64,000 nucleotides of DNA, taken from Oscillospiraceae bacterium (GTDB taxonomy: Bacteria > Bacillota > Clostridia > Oscillospirales > Acutalibacteraceae). The position numbers and the translations under genes are program-made. Positions 54,390 through 62,158 of this stretch are shown here, in pieces (within the stretch, counting starts at the first letter, position 1; each line of letters begins with the position of its first letter). Where the stretch lies: contig SVOY01000001.1 of NCBI GenBank assembly GCA_015066105.1, positions 394,127 through 458,126 of the forward strand. Reading direction: 5' to 3'. The notes beneath the pieces were generated by a model. The model was not told the origin of the DNA, did not search any database, and saw only the letters and a program-made list of their open reading frames with translations.

Positions 54390-55190
54390 ATGAAATATTT
54401 CGGCGGATGCGATGTAGGTTCAACCTACACAAAATGTGTAATTCTTGATGAAAACGGCAAAATGGTTGCCAATGTAACCAACAGAAGCAAAATCAACCCC
54501 GTTCAGAGTGCGGAAATTGCCCTCGGTGATGCTGTGGCCCAGGTTGAGGGCCTTGAAAGCGCAAAGGAGCTTACATATCTTATCGGTACGGGCTACGGCA
54601 GAAATAAGGTGCCCTTTGCCGATGAAAACATTTCTGAAATCAGCTGCCACGCAATGGGCGTGCACGTAACCAACCCCGAGGTAAAGGCAATTATTGATAT
54701 CGGCGGTCAGGACGTCAAGGGCATTTCAATCGATACCGACGGCACCGTAAAAAACTTTGCAATGAACGATAAGTGCGCCGCAGGCACGGGCCGCTTTTAC
54801 GAGGCAATGGCAAATGCCTTTGAAATGACTCTTCCCGAATTTTCAAAGCTTTCACTCGGTGCAAAAAACACAATCCCCATCACAGCTCAGTGCACCGTTT
54901 TTGCTGAAAGTGAGGTTATTTCACTTGTTGGTGAGGGTAAGCCTATGGATGAAATTGCCGCAGGTATTCAGCTTGCAGTTGCAAAGCGTTGCTTTGTTAT
55001 GGCAAAAAAGGCAGGCGCAACAGACAGCATTACCCTTACGGGCGGCTGTGCTAAAAATGACGGACTCAAGGCGGCTATTGAAAAGGTGCTTAAAATCAAG
55101 GTTGTTGAGCTCAGGACCGACCCTCAGCTTATGGGTGCACTCGGTGCGGCTGAATACGCCAGACAGAAAGGTCTTGCAAGGGTGAACTGA
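54390..55190 (+). CDS. ATP-dependent activator of the dehydratase/reductase (BadF/BcrA/HgdC family)
   Basis: A 266-residue ASKHA-fold ATPase that donates an electron to the dehydratase or reductase. The phosphate-1 motif GCDVGSTYTKCVI is at residues about 6-18, IIDIGGQDVKG near 99-109, NDKCAAGTGRFYEAMA near 126-141 and ITAQCTVFAESEV near 164-176, with the two Cys that hold the intersubunit [4Fe-4S] cluster. The C-terminal TLTGGCAKNDG binds adenosine. ATG 54390 follows AAAGGAG; a TTG two codons earlier is too close to it. The activator follows both subunits and precedes a 52-residue membrane peptide by 1 base. Confidence 0.92.
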   Translation: MKYFGGCDVGSTYTKCVILDENGKMVANVTNRSKINPVQSAEIALGDAVAQVEGLESAKELTYLIGTGYGRNKVPFADENISEISCHAMGVHVTNPEVKAIIDIGGQDVKGISIDTDGTVKNFAMNDKCAAGTGRFYEAMANAFEMTLPEFSKLSLGAKNTIPITAQCTVFAESEVISLVGEGKPMDEIAAGIQLAVAKRCFVMAKKAGATDSITLTGGCAKNDGLKAAIEKVLKIKVVELRTDPQLMGALGAAEYARQKGLARVN

Positions 55191-55191
55191 T

Positions 55192-55350
55192 ATGGACGTG
55201 ATTTTAATTATAATTGCGGTTATTCTTGCCTTGTTTGTTCTTACCTTTGCAATTTACTGGTTCAACCTTGACATGAAGCTTATCAGAGTCGTTTACGACT
55301 GGCTTTGGAAAAACCGCTACGACAAAATGAAAAAGGATAAAAGGCTGTAA
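55192..55350 (+). CDS. 52-residue single-pass membrane peptide
   Basis: The gene lies in the gap between the activator and the next gene: it begins at an ATG 2 bases after the activator stop and ends at a TAA whose last base is the first base of the next start. The N-terminal half (ILIIIAVILALFVLTFAIYWF) is one membrane helix and the rest is a basic, aromatic tail (VVYDWLWKNRYDKMKKDKR). The tight overlap on both sides is the best evidence that it is translated. The ribosome binding site would be the GCAAGGGTGA at the activator end. It could tether the redox complex to the membrane. Confidence 0.7.
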   Translation: MDVILIIIAVILALFVLTFAIYWFNLDMKLIRVVYDWLWKNRYDKMKKDKRL

Positions 55351-56045
55351 TGGATTTTTTTGATTCGCTTATTGCCGATTTTACCGACCTTTGCTCAGGC
55401 CTTGAGCGTAAAAGCTTTCCTTATTCCGATAAAACGGATTGGCCGGAGAAGGATTACAGTGAGGTAATTCTTCAGCGTGATACGGCAGGGGAGCTTGACG
55501 GTGTCGGCTTCAATCTGATTACGCATAAAAGCGTTGACGATGAAATTGTTCTTATCGGTGACGATATAAAGGAGATTTCTTCAAAAAGGCGTTTTGCAAG
55601 AGTCACTGTTGTTCAGCTTGAAAACACCGACGACGAGCAGAAGCTCTACAACCTCATAAGAAAGGTTGAGTATGTAAAGTATCACTTTTTCCCCGAGGGC
55701 TATATGATAAGAACAGCTTCAAGAGCCCACAAGGAAGCGGTGCGGATTTCAAAATCAGCCGTAAAAAGGGGGCTTTCCTTTGAAAAAATCGGCAACGCAC
55801 TTATAAGTAGGTACAAGGAGAACCCCGCCGTAAAGGGTGTCAGGGTTTACTTTATAACGGAGCCGCAGGCCGATTTTTCAAAAATTGAGGCCGTTGCGCA
55901 AAAAAACAACGGCATAACCGAAACCCTTAACCATATTTTAAACAGTGTTAAATTTGACTGTGACAGCTGTAATCTCAAGCCGATTTGCGACGAGGTTGAG
56001 GGAATGAAGGAGCTGCATTTTAAAAATATGCAGATGGGGAGCTGA
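55350..56045 (+). CDS. Unknown protein with C-x2-C-x4-C motif, possibly Fe-S binding
   Basis: A 231-residue soluble protein. The middle part includes KYHFFPEGYMIRTASRAHKEAVRI and then KRGLSFEKIGNALI. The C-terminus has FDCDSCNLKPICDEVEG, a C-x2-C-x4-C group near residues 210-218 followed by MKELH. I have a weak recollection of such a tail in proteins related to the CO dehydrogenase/acetyl-CoA synthase beta subunit, which would fit the CooC-like ATPase at the head of this cluster; that link is not secure. It follows the 52-residue peptide with a one-base overlap, and the methyltransferase gene follows by 2 bases. Confidence 0.65.
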   Translation: MDFFDSLIADFTDLCSGLERKSFPYSDKTDWPEKDYSEVILQRDTAGELDGVGFNLITHKSVDDEIVLIGDDIKEISSKRRFARVTVVQLENTDDEQKLYNLIRKVEYVKYHFFPEGYMIRTASRAHKEAVRISKSAVKRGLSFEKIGNALISRYKENPAVKGVRVYFITEPQADFSKIEAVAQKNNGITETLNHILNSVKFDCDSCNLKPICDEVEGMKELHFKNMQMGS

Positions 56046-56047
56046 CT

Positions 56048-56623
56048 ATGGATATTGAGAAGGTAAAAAGCTTTTTTGATATGCACGCCGCCTCCTGGGA
56101 CGGGCATCAGCAAAGAAATGAGGCGGTTATTGAGCTTATTCTTAATAAAAGCGGCATCAGAAAGGGCAGTAATGTGCTTGACGTTGCCTGCGGCACGGGT
56201 GTGCTTATAGGTGATTATCTTAAGCTCGGTGCCCGTGTAACGGGAATTGACATTTCTGCCAAAATGACGGAAATTGCAAAGCGCAAGTTTCCCGGTGTCA
56301 GCTTTATCTGTGCCGACGCTCACAGCTTTGATTTTGCTGAGGAATACGATGTTATCATCATTTATAACGCTTTTCCTCATTTTTCCGACCCGGACAAGCT
56401 TTTGAAAAACCTTGCCGCTAAGCTTAAAAATGGCGGCAGGCTTACGGTTGCCCACGGTATGAGTGAAGCGGCATTGAAGCACCACCATTCGGGAGCCGCA
56501 AGGGAAATATCGCTTGAATTGCCCTGCAAGGAAAAGCTGGCAGAGCTTATGTCACCCTATCTTAGTGTTGACATTATGCTTTCAGATGACAGTATGTATA
56601 TGGTTTCGGGCATCAGGGCTTAA
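56048..56623 (+). CDS. SAM-dependent methyltransferase (class I)
   Basis: A 191-residue methyltransferase with motif I VLDVACGTGVLIGDYL (about 39-54), IDISAKMTEIAKRKF (about 66-80) and FICADAHSFDF with post-motif residues, then VIIIYNAFPHFSDP. The substrate is unknown. It is the last gene of the redox cluster, starting 2 bases after the Cys-motif protein, with a promoter for rpsB directly after it. Confidence 0.85.
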   Translation: MDIEKVKSFFDMHAASWDGHQQRNEAVIELILNKSGIRKGSNVLDVACGTGVLIGDYLKLGARVTGIDISAKMTEIAKRKFPGVSFICADAHSFDFAEEYDVIIIYNAFPHFSDPDKLLKNLAAKLKNGGRLTVAHGMSEAALKHHHSGAAREISLELPCKEKLAELMSPYLSVDIMLSDDSMYMVSGIRA

Positions 56624-56662
56624 AATTTGTTGCAAAAAACAGAAAAAAAGTAAAAATAACTA

Positions 56663-56691
56663 TTGCATTTTAAAATAAGTTGTGATATACT
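56663..56691 (+). promoter_or_regulatory. Promoter of rpsB
   Basis: TTGCAT (56663-56668) and TATACT (56686-56691) with a 17-base spacer. Confidence 0.75.
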
Positions 56692-56697
56692 ATCGCA

Positions 56698-56799
56698 GAT
56701 AACGCACGCAAGGGGATTGGTATGCCCGTTTCGCTCCGCCCGGAGTGCCGTGTACCTTTGAACCTGCGGTGGTTAAAAAACATTAAGGAGGACATTAAC
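56698..56799 (+). promoter_or_regulatory. Structured leader of rpsB, candidate S2 autoregulatory element
   Basis: The roughly 100-base leader between the promoter and the rpsB ribosome binding site is GC-richer than its surroundings. It can fold into nested stems: CTCC/GGAG (near 56734-56747) within a larger GGTAtGCC.../...GTGTACC arm, and a CGCA.../...TGCGG closing stem. Leaders of r-protein genes often bind the encoded protein. Assignment to a known S2-leader family was not checked. Confidence 0.45.
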
Positions 56800-57531
56800 A
56801 TGTCAGTAGTATCAATGAAGCAGCTTCTTGAAGCCGGTGTACACTTCGGCCATCAGACAAGACGCTGGAACCCCAAAATGAGCGAATACATCTTCGCTGA
56901 AAGAAACGGAATTTACATCATCGACCTTCAGAAGACAGTGAAGAAGCTTGAAGAAGCTTACTCATTTATCCGTGAGGTTTCCATTAACGGCGGTGAAGTT
57001 CTTTTCGTAGGTACAAAGAAGCAGGCTATGGATTCAATCAAGGAAGAAGCAATCCGTTGCGGTATGCCTTTTGTTAACGCACGTTGGCTCGGCGGTATGC
57101 TCACAAACTTCCAGACCATTCAGAAGAGAATCAAGAGACTTGCTCAGCTTAAGGCTATGGAGCAGGACGGCACATTTGCTCTTCTTCCCAAGAAGGAAGT
57201 TATCAAGCTCAACCTTGAAATCGAAAAGCTTGAAAAGTTTATGGGCGGTATCACAGAAATGAAGAAGCAGCCCGCTGCACTCTTCATCGTTGACCCCAGA
57301 AAAGAAAGAATCGCAGTTGCAGAGGCTCACAAGCTCGGTATCCCCATCGTAGCTATTGTTGACACAAACTGTGACCCCGATGAGGTTGACTATGTAATCC
57401 CCGGTAACGACGACGCTATCAGAGCCGTAAGACTTATCGCAGGTGCAATGGCTGACGCTATCATCGAAGGCAGACAGGGCGAATCAAACGCTCCCGCAGT
57501 TGAAGAAGCTGCAGTAGAGGCTGCTGAATAA
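56800..57531 (+). CDS. rpsB: 30S ribosomal protein S2
   Basis: A 243-residue S2 protein with the N-terminal motif [20 protein letters not shown] and the later [18 protein letters not shown] and [17 protein letters not shown] 56800 follows AAGGAGG; the longer upstream frame runs through the leader and is rejected. tsf follows after a terminator. Confidence 0.97.
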   Translation: MSVVSMKQLLEAGVHFGHQTRRWNPKMSEYIFAERNGIYIIDLQKTVKKLEEAYSFIREVSINGGEVLFVGTKKQAMDSIKEEAIRCGMPFVNARWLGGMLTNFQTIQKRIKRLAQLKAMEQDGTFALLPKKEVIKLNLEIEKLEKFMGGITEMKKQPAALFIVDPRKERIAVAEAHKLGIPIVAIVDTNCDPDEVDYVIPGNDDAIRAVRLIAGAMADAIIEGRQGESNAPAVEEAAVEAAE

Positions 57532-57542
57532 TTAAGATTTAA

Positions 57543-57574
57543 AACCCCGTTATATAAGATTGACGGGGTTTTTT
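57543..57574 (+). terminator. Terminator/attenuator between rpsB and tsf
   Basis: AACCCCGT (57543-57550) and ACGGGGTT (57563-57570) with a 12-base loop, followed by TTTT. Since tsf has no obvious own promoter, part of the transcription probably reads through. Confidence 0.8.
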
Positions 57575-57607
57575 AAAGATTATATCTATTTTTAGGAGGA
57601 ATTTATT

Positions 57608-58711
57608 ATGGCATTTACAGCTAAAGACGTTCAGGCTCTTCGTGAAAAGACCGGCGTTGGTATGATGGATTGTAAGAAGGCTCTTGTTGAAACCGACGGC
57701 GATATCGACAAGGCTATTGATATTCTCAGAGAAAAGGGTCTTGCTTCTGCTGCTAAGAAGGCAAGCCGTGTTGCCGCTGAAGGCGTTGTTGCAGCTTACA
57801 ACGATGCAAACGCAGGCGCACTTGTTGAAATCAACTGCGAAACAGACTTTGTTGCTAAGGGTGCTCCCTTTGTTGAGCTTGCAGCTAAGGTTGTTAAGAC
57901 CGTTGTTGCCGCAAAGCCCGCAGACCTTGAAGCTCTTCTTGCTACAAAGGTTGTAGGCTCAGAAATGACTGTTGACGAAGAGGTTCAGGAGGTATTCCTT
58001 GCTCTTCGTGAAAATATGAAGGTTCGCCGTTTTGCTCTTCTTGAGGGTCACACAACCTCATACATTCATGCAGGCGGTTCCGTTGGTGTTCTTGCTGCAT
58101 TTGATGTTGACGATGCAACAGCTGCTAACGATGAATTTGTTGCAATGAGCAAAAACGTAGCAATGCAGATTGCTGCTATGAGCCCCGAGTATCTTTCAAA
58201 GGCTGACATCTCAGAGGAAGAATTTGCCAAGATGAAGTCAATCACAATTGACAGTGCTCTCAACAAGCCCGATTCACTTCCCGTTCCCATCCTTAACAGC
58301 CTCACTGAGGAAGCTATTTCTTCAAAGAAGTGGAGCGACGAGGATGCAGAAATCTTCAAGGGTCTTGACCAGAAGCAGAAGAAGAACTTCCCCAACTTCA
58401 TTTCAAAGGAAGCTATGGCTACTCTTGCAGAAATCGCAGTTTCACACAAGGCTGAAATCGTAGAAAACAAGATTTTTGCAGGTCTTGTTCAGGGCCGTCT
58501 TGCAAAGCAGGTTAAGGAAGTTTGTCTCCTTGAGCAGACCTTCGTTCGTTCAGACCTCTATGAAGGCGACGTTAACGGCTACATCAACTCAGTAGCTAAG
58601 GCTCTCGGCGCAGACATCAAGCTCAGAGAGTTTGTACGCTTTGCAAAGGGCGAAGGCATTGAGAAGAAGGTTGACGATTTCGCAGCAGAAATTGCTTCAA
58701 TGGTTAAATAA
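57608..58711 (+). CDS. tsf: Elongation factor Ts
   Basis: A 367-residue nucleotide-exchange factor for EF-Tu. The N-terminal UBA-like domain has DVQALREKTGVGMMDCKKALVE (residues about 6-27), and the core begins with INCETDFVAK (about 72-82). The protein is about 65 residues longer than most bacterial EF-Ts proteins: an insertion-like region lies between about 195 and 260 (NKPDSLPVPILNSLTEEA, then DQKQKKNFPNF). Its codons are biased as in a highly expressed gene. TAGGAGG precedes the ATG. Confidence 0.94.
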   Translation: MAFTAKDVQALREKTGVGMMDCKKALVETDGDIDKAIDILREKGLASAAKKASRVAAEGVVAAYNDANAGALVEINCETDFVAKGAPFVELAAKVVKTVVAAKPADLEALLATKVVGSEMTVDEEVQEVFLALRENMKVRRFALLEGHTTSYIHAGGSVGVLAAFDVDDATAANDEFVAMSKNVAMQIAAMSPEYLSKADISEEEFAKMKSITIDSALNKPDSLPVPILNSLTEEAISSKKWSDEDAEIFKGLDQKQKKNFPNFISKEAMATLAEIAVSHKAEIVENKIFAGLVQGRLAKQVKEVCLLEQTFVRSDLYEGDVNGYINSVAKALGADIKLREFVRFAKGEGIEKKVDDFAAEIASMVK

Positions 58712-58729
58712 ATTACCATAAAAGAATAA

Positions 58730-58759
58730 AGCAGGTGTTTTCTGACACCTGCTTTTTTT
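58730..58759 (+). terminator. Terminator after tsf
   Basis: AGCAGGTGT (58730-58738) and ACACCTGCT (58745-58753), a perfect 9-bp stem with a 6-base loop, followed by TTTTTTT. Confidence 0.92.
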
Positions 58760-59205
58760 GTCCCTGCCCAATGGCGGGACGCAACGTTGATAAAGCCCTT
58801 ACTTGCCCTTTGGCAGAGCCCTTGCTCTGCCGTCCTGCCAAATCCGTCACGGATTTTCACGTTGGCGGTGAGAGCCTTATCCTATCTCAAGTCCACACCA
58901 AGGTGTGAACACTTTCCGACCGTCGGCAACATCTCTGTGCAACAGAAATTTTTACGTCGCAGACTCAACACTTGCCGCAAGGCAAATATTTAATATCGCT
59001 GAAAACGATATTTCATTTTCCACAAGGGAAATTTCACATCTGCGAAGCAGATATTTCATTGCAATGCAAGGCATTGCTGCGGTCAGTTTAAATTCGATTG
59101 TGTCGGGCTTCCCCACACTAATCGAGGTGCGGAGAAGCCGCAAACGCCATTGCTTATCCGCTGAAAATAGTATGGCATTTGCGGCTTATAAAATTCACTT
59201 TATTT
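58760..59205. repeat. Tandem stem-loop repeat array between tsf and murC
   Basis: No gene is supported in this 450-base stretch. From about 58970 to 59085 it is a chain of short hairpins: TTGCC/GGCAA (58970s), ATATCG/CGATAT (about 58995-59012), TTTCC/GGAAA (about 59017-59032), ATCTGC/GCAGAT (59038-59052), and CAATGC/GCATTG (about 59062-59075). Several are followed by ATTTCA(C/T). The first half contains CTTGCCC-type and GGCAGAGC/GCTCTGCC inverted repeats. The pattern resembles an extragenic palindromic repeat family. Confidence 0.7.
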
Positions 59206-59213
59206 AATGGAAT

Positions 59214-60584
59214 TTATTTCAATTTTTCTACCATCATTTTTGCGGCCTTGTAAATGTCACCGCAGCCGAGAGTGATGATGATATCGCCCTTTTTTGCGTG
59301 CTTCAGGGTGTGGTCAACAACCTCCTCAAAGGTGTTGAACCATACACTGCCGGGAATTTTATCTGCAAGGTCCTTTGTGTAAATGCCGTAAGTGTTAACC
59401 TCGCGCGAGCCCATAATCTCAGTCATTACACACTTGTCGGGAATCTGAAGCACCCTTACAAAATCGTCAAAAAGGAGCTTTGTTCTTGTGTAGGTGAAGG
59501 GCTGGAAAACCGCCCAGACCGTATTATAGCCCATTTTCATCACGGCATTGAGTGTTACCTCAAGCTCTCCGGGGTGATGTGCGTAGTCATCGGCTATTGT
59601 TATTCCGTTAAACTCGCCAAGCACCTCAAAGCGTCTGCCCGCACCGCCAAAGGTGCTGATGCCTTTTTCGCATTGACTGTTTGTACAGCCTGCGTTTTTT
59701 GCGGCGGCAAAGGCGGCAAGGGAATTAAGTATATTATGCTCACCGGGAATGTTCAGCTTAAGGTGGGCAATTTTTTCGCCCTTGCTCATTACATCAAACT
59801 CGGCAAAGGCACCTCTGTTATAAGTAATGTTTGCGGGGTAGTAGTCACAGCTTTCGCTTCTGCCGAAGGAAATGAGCCTTTTGTCATAGCCCTCAAGGGT
59901 CCTGACCGTGTTGGCATCATCGGCGTTGTAAATGACGGTGTTGCTTGTCATATCGGCAAATTTGCGGAAGGAGGCTACGATGTTGTCAAGGTTTTTAAAG
60001 TATTCAAGGTGGTCCTCGTCAACATTGAGAATAACGCTCACATTGGGGTCAAGCTCATGGTAGTGGTCGTTGAACTCACAGGCCTCACACACAAGGGTGT
60101 CGCTTTTTCCTGCAATTCCGTGGCTGTCAATGAGGGGGAGTCTGCCGCCGATAACGGCCGAGGGGTCCTTATCAGCCATTACAAGCACCTGAGTAAGCAT
60201 TGAGGTTACGGTGGTTTTGCCGTGGGTGCCGCATACGCAGATGCAGTTGCCGTACATTCTTGAAATTGCACCGAAAAGCGCGGCCCTTTCAAAGGTGGGA
60301 ATATCGCTTTCGAGCGCGGCGACAAGCTCCGGGTTATCCTTTAAAATTGCGGCGGTGTAAACTATGATTTCCGCACCCTCAATGTTTTCTGCCTTTTGGC
60401 CTAAAATAACCCTCATACCAAGGCCGCGGAGCTTATCAATGTTGTCACCCGTGTTGTTGTCTGAGCCGCTTACCTCGTAGCCCCAGGTGTGAAGAATTTC
60501 AGCAAGGGGGCACATACCCGAGCCGCCGATGCCGATAAAGTGGATACGCTTTTTTTCTTTTAACAGTTTATCTATCTCAAACAT
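59214..60584 (-). CDS. murC: UDP-N-acetylmuramate--L-alanine ligase
   Basis: A 456-residue Mur ligase adding L-Ala to UDP-MurNAc in peptidoglycan synthesis. The N-terminal domain has HFIGIGGSGMCPLAEIL (about residues 13-30), the ATP-binding site CGTHGKTTVTSML is near 111-123, NVDEDHLEYF near 185, and the C-terminal ADDYAHHPGEL is near 327. Start 60584 is used because AGAGGTG lies upstream; a longer frame adds 23 residues without a ribosome binding site. It is a single gene on the minus strand, head to head with dpaA. Confidence 0.95.
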   Translation of the reverse strand: MFEIDKLLKEKKRIHFIGIGGSGMCPLAEILHTWGYEVSGSDNNTGDNIDKLRGLGMRVILGQKAENIEGAEIIVYTAAILKDNPELVAALESDIPTFERAALFGAISRMYGNCICVCGTHGKTTVTSMLTQVLVMADKDPSAVIGGRLPLIDSHGIAGKSDTLVCEACEFNDHYHELDPNVSVILNVDEDHLEYFKNLDNIVASFRKFADMTSNTVIYNADDANTVRTLEGYDKRLISFGRSESCDYYPANITYNRGAFAEFDVMSKGEKIAHLKLNIPGEHNILNSLAAFAAAKNAGCTNSQCEKGISTFGGAGRRFEVLGEFNGITIADDYAHHPGELEVTLNAVMKMGYNTVWAVFQPFTYTRTKLLFDDFVRVLQIPDKCVMTEIMGSREVNTYGIYTKDLADKIPGSVWFNTFEEVVDHTLKHAKKGDIIITLGCGDIYKAAKMMVEKLK

Positions 60585-60725
60585 GGAAACACCTCTGAAG
60601 CAATATTTGTTACAACATAATATTATATTGCAAAATGCAAAAATAGTAAACACTTTTTTTAAATTATCAAAAATATTTTTACTTCATATAATGGAGTAAA
60701 TCATAATTACATCAGGGGTGATGGC

Positions 60726-61538
60726 TTGAAGGACAAAACTGTTGTTTTTACCGCCAATAAGGTTCAGAAGGAATTGTACAGACAGCTGAAGGAAAAGGGG
60801 CTTGATGCCGTTGGCGTTGACCGCCTCCCCGAGGCGTATCCCAAGGAATTTTTAAAGGCCTTTGACAATATAATTTTTCCGTTTCCGTCAAAAGAGAATA
60901 ATCTCGGCTTTATACCAAAGGGCGCGGATTTGAGTGAAATTATTTCACCTCATCAGCTCGTAATCGGCGGAATGATAAGCGAAGCGGTAAGACAAGGGCT
61001 TGAAAAAGCCGGTGCAAGGTACGACGATTATTTTGAAAATGAAGCCTACGTGCTTAAAAATGCCTATATAACAAGCCTCGGCACACTGCGGCTTCTGCTC
61101 ACCTCAACCGAAGATTACATTGTCGGCAAAAGGGTGCTTGTAAGCGGCTTCGGCAGAATAGGCAAGGCTCTTGCAGGTATGCTCAGAGGTCTCGGCGTTA
61201 AGGTTTTTGTTGCCGCAAGGAGTGAGGCCGCCCGTGCACAGGCCGTTGCCTGCGGATACGAGGCCTTTTCCTTTTCACAGCTTAAGGCCACGCTTTTTTA
61301 TTATGATTATATTTTCAACACGGTGCCCGTGAGGCTTTTCAGCGAGGGCGACATAAGGCATATAAGGGATGATGCCCTGTATTTTGAGCTTGCCTCAAGC
61401 CCCTTCGGTGCCGACGAAAGAGATTTTGCCGCTAATGGGAAGACCTTTGTGCACGGAAATGCCTTGCCGGGCAGATATTTTCCCTCGGCGGTGGCAAAAA
61501 ACATCTGCGATTATATTTTTTCATCGGGAGGTGAATAA
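60726..61538 (+). CDS. dpaA: Dipicolinate synthase subunit A
   Basis: A 270-residue subunit that, with DpaB, makes dipicolinic acid in the mother cell for packing into the spore. The Rossmann motif KRVLVSGFGRIGKALAGML is at about 136-154, and the sequence before it (YVLKNAYITSLGTLRLLL) is typical. TTG is the start, with GGGGTGAT upstream. A CATATAAT sequence at 60685-60692 could be the -10 element of a mother-cell sigma factor, which would fit late sporulation expression, but no matching -35 was found. The dpaB gene starts right after the stop. Confidence 0.92.
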   Translation: MKDKTVVFTANKVQKELYRQLKEKGLDAVGVDRLPEAYPKEFLKAFDNIIFPFPSKENNLGFIPKGADLSEIISPHQLVIGGMISEAVRQGLEKAGARYDDYFENEAYVLKNAYITSLGTLRLLLTSTEDYIVGKRVLVSGFGRIGKALAGMLRGLGVKVFVAARSEAARAQAVACGYEAFSFSQLKATLFYYDYIFNTVPVRLFSEGDIRHIRDDALYFELASSPFGADERDFAANGKTFVHGNALPGRYFPSAVAKNICDYIFSSGGE

Positions 61539-62111
61539 ATGAACGCTGTTAAAGTAGGCTACGCTCTTACGGGCTCCTTCTGCACCTTTGAAAAAACTCT
61601 TACCGAAATGAGAAGGCTCAGGGCTGACGGCTATGATATTATACCGATTATGTCCTATAACGCCTATAATCTTGACACACGCTTCGGCAAGGCTGATTAT
61701 TTCAAAAAGGAAATTGCAGAAATCTGCGGCAGAGATATTATTGCAACAATAACCGCCGCCGAGCCTATAGGACCTAAGGGCCTTACGGATATTATGGTTG
61801 TGCTTCCCTGCACGGGAAACACTCTTGCAAAGCTCGCAAACGGAATTTACGATACACCCGTAACCCTTGCGGTAAAATCTCATCTTCGCAATCAGCGGCC
61901 CGTTGTAATCGGCGTTTCCTCAAACGATTCCTTAAGCGGTGCGGCAAAAAATATCGGCACGCTTCTCAATAACAAGCATTATCATTTTGTGCCTATGAGG
62001 CAGGATGACCCGGAGAAAAAGCCTTTTTCCGTTGTGTGTGATTTCACCTTGCTTAAGGAAACGGTTGAGGCCGCCTTGCGCGGCAAGCAGCTGCAGCCGA
62101 TGCTGATATAA
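61539..62111 (+). CDS. dpaB: Dipicolinate synthase subunit B (flavoprotein)
   Basis: A 190-residue flavoprotein of the HFCD type. VGYALTGSFCTFEKTL (residues 6-21) is the FMN-binding start, PIGPKGLTDIMVVLPCTGNTLAKLANGI (about 76-103) contains the cofactor-site PCTGNT, and KPFSVVCDFTLLKETVEAAL closes the protein. It starts directly after the dpaA stop codon, so the two subunits are coupled. With sigG, these genes show a complete late sporulation programme in the organism. Confidence 0.93.
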   Translation: MNAVKVGYALTGSFCTFEKTLTEMRRLRADGYDIIPIMSYNAYNLDTRFGKADYFKKEIAEICGRDIIATITAAEPIGPKGLTDIMVVLPCTGNTLAKLANGIYDTPVTLAVKSHLRNQRPVVIGVSSNDSLSGAAKNIGTLLNNKHYHFVPMRQDDPEKKPFSVVCDFTLLKETVEAALRGKQLQPMLI

Positions 62112-62114
62112 ATA

Positions 62115-62140
62115 AACCCGACACTCATTTGTGTCGGGTT
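62115..62140. terminator. Bidirectional terminator between dpaB and thyX
   Basis: AACCCGACAC (62115-62124) and GTGTCGGGTT (62131-62140), a perfect 10-bp stem with a 6-base loop, between convergent genes. Confidence 0.8.
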
Positions 62141-62158
62141 CAATTATATATGTGTGTG

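Noticed and set aside
58760..59205. CRISPR array
   Set aside because: The repeated units are different hairpins with a short common spacer, not identical direct repeats with unique spacers, and there are no cas genes.
58905..59207. A 100-residue + strand frame in the repeat array
   Set aside because: It lacks a ribosome binding site and is composed of hairpin repeats; no coding character.
59298..60203. A 301-residue + strand frame inside murC
   Set aside because: It is fully antisense to murC, which has all Mur ligase motifs.
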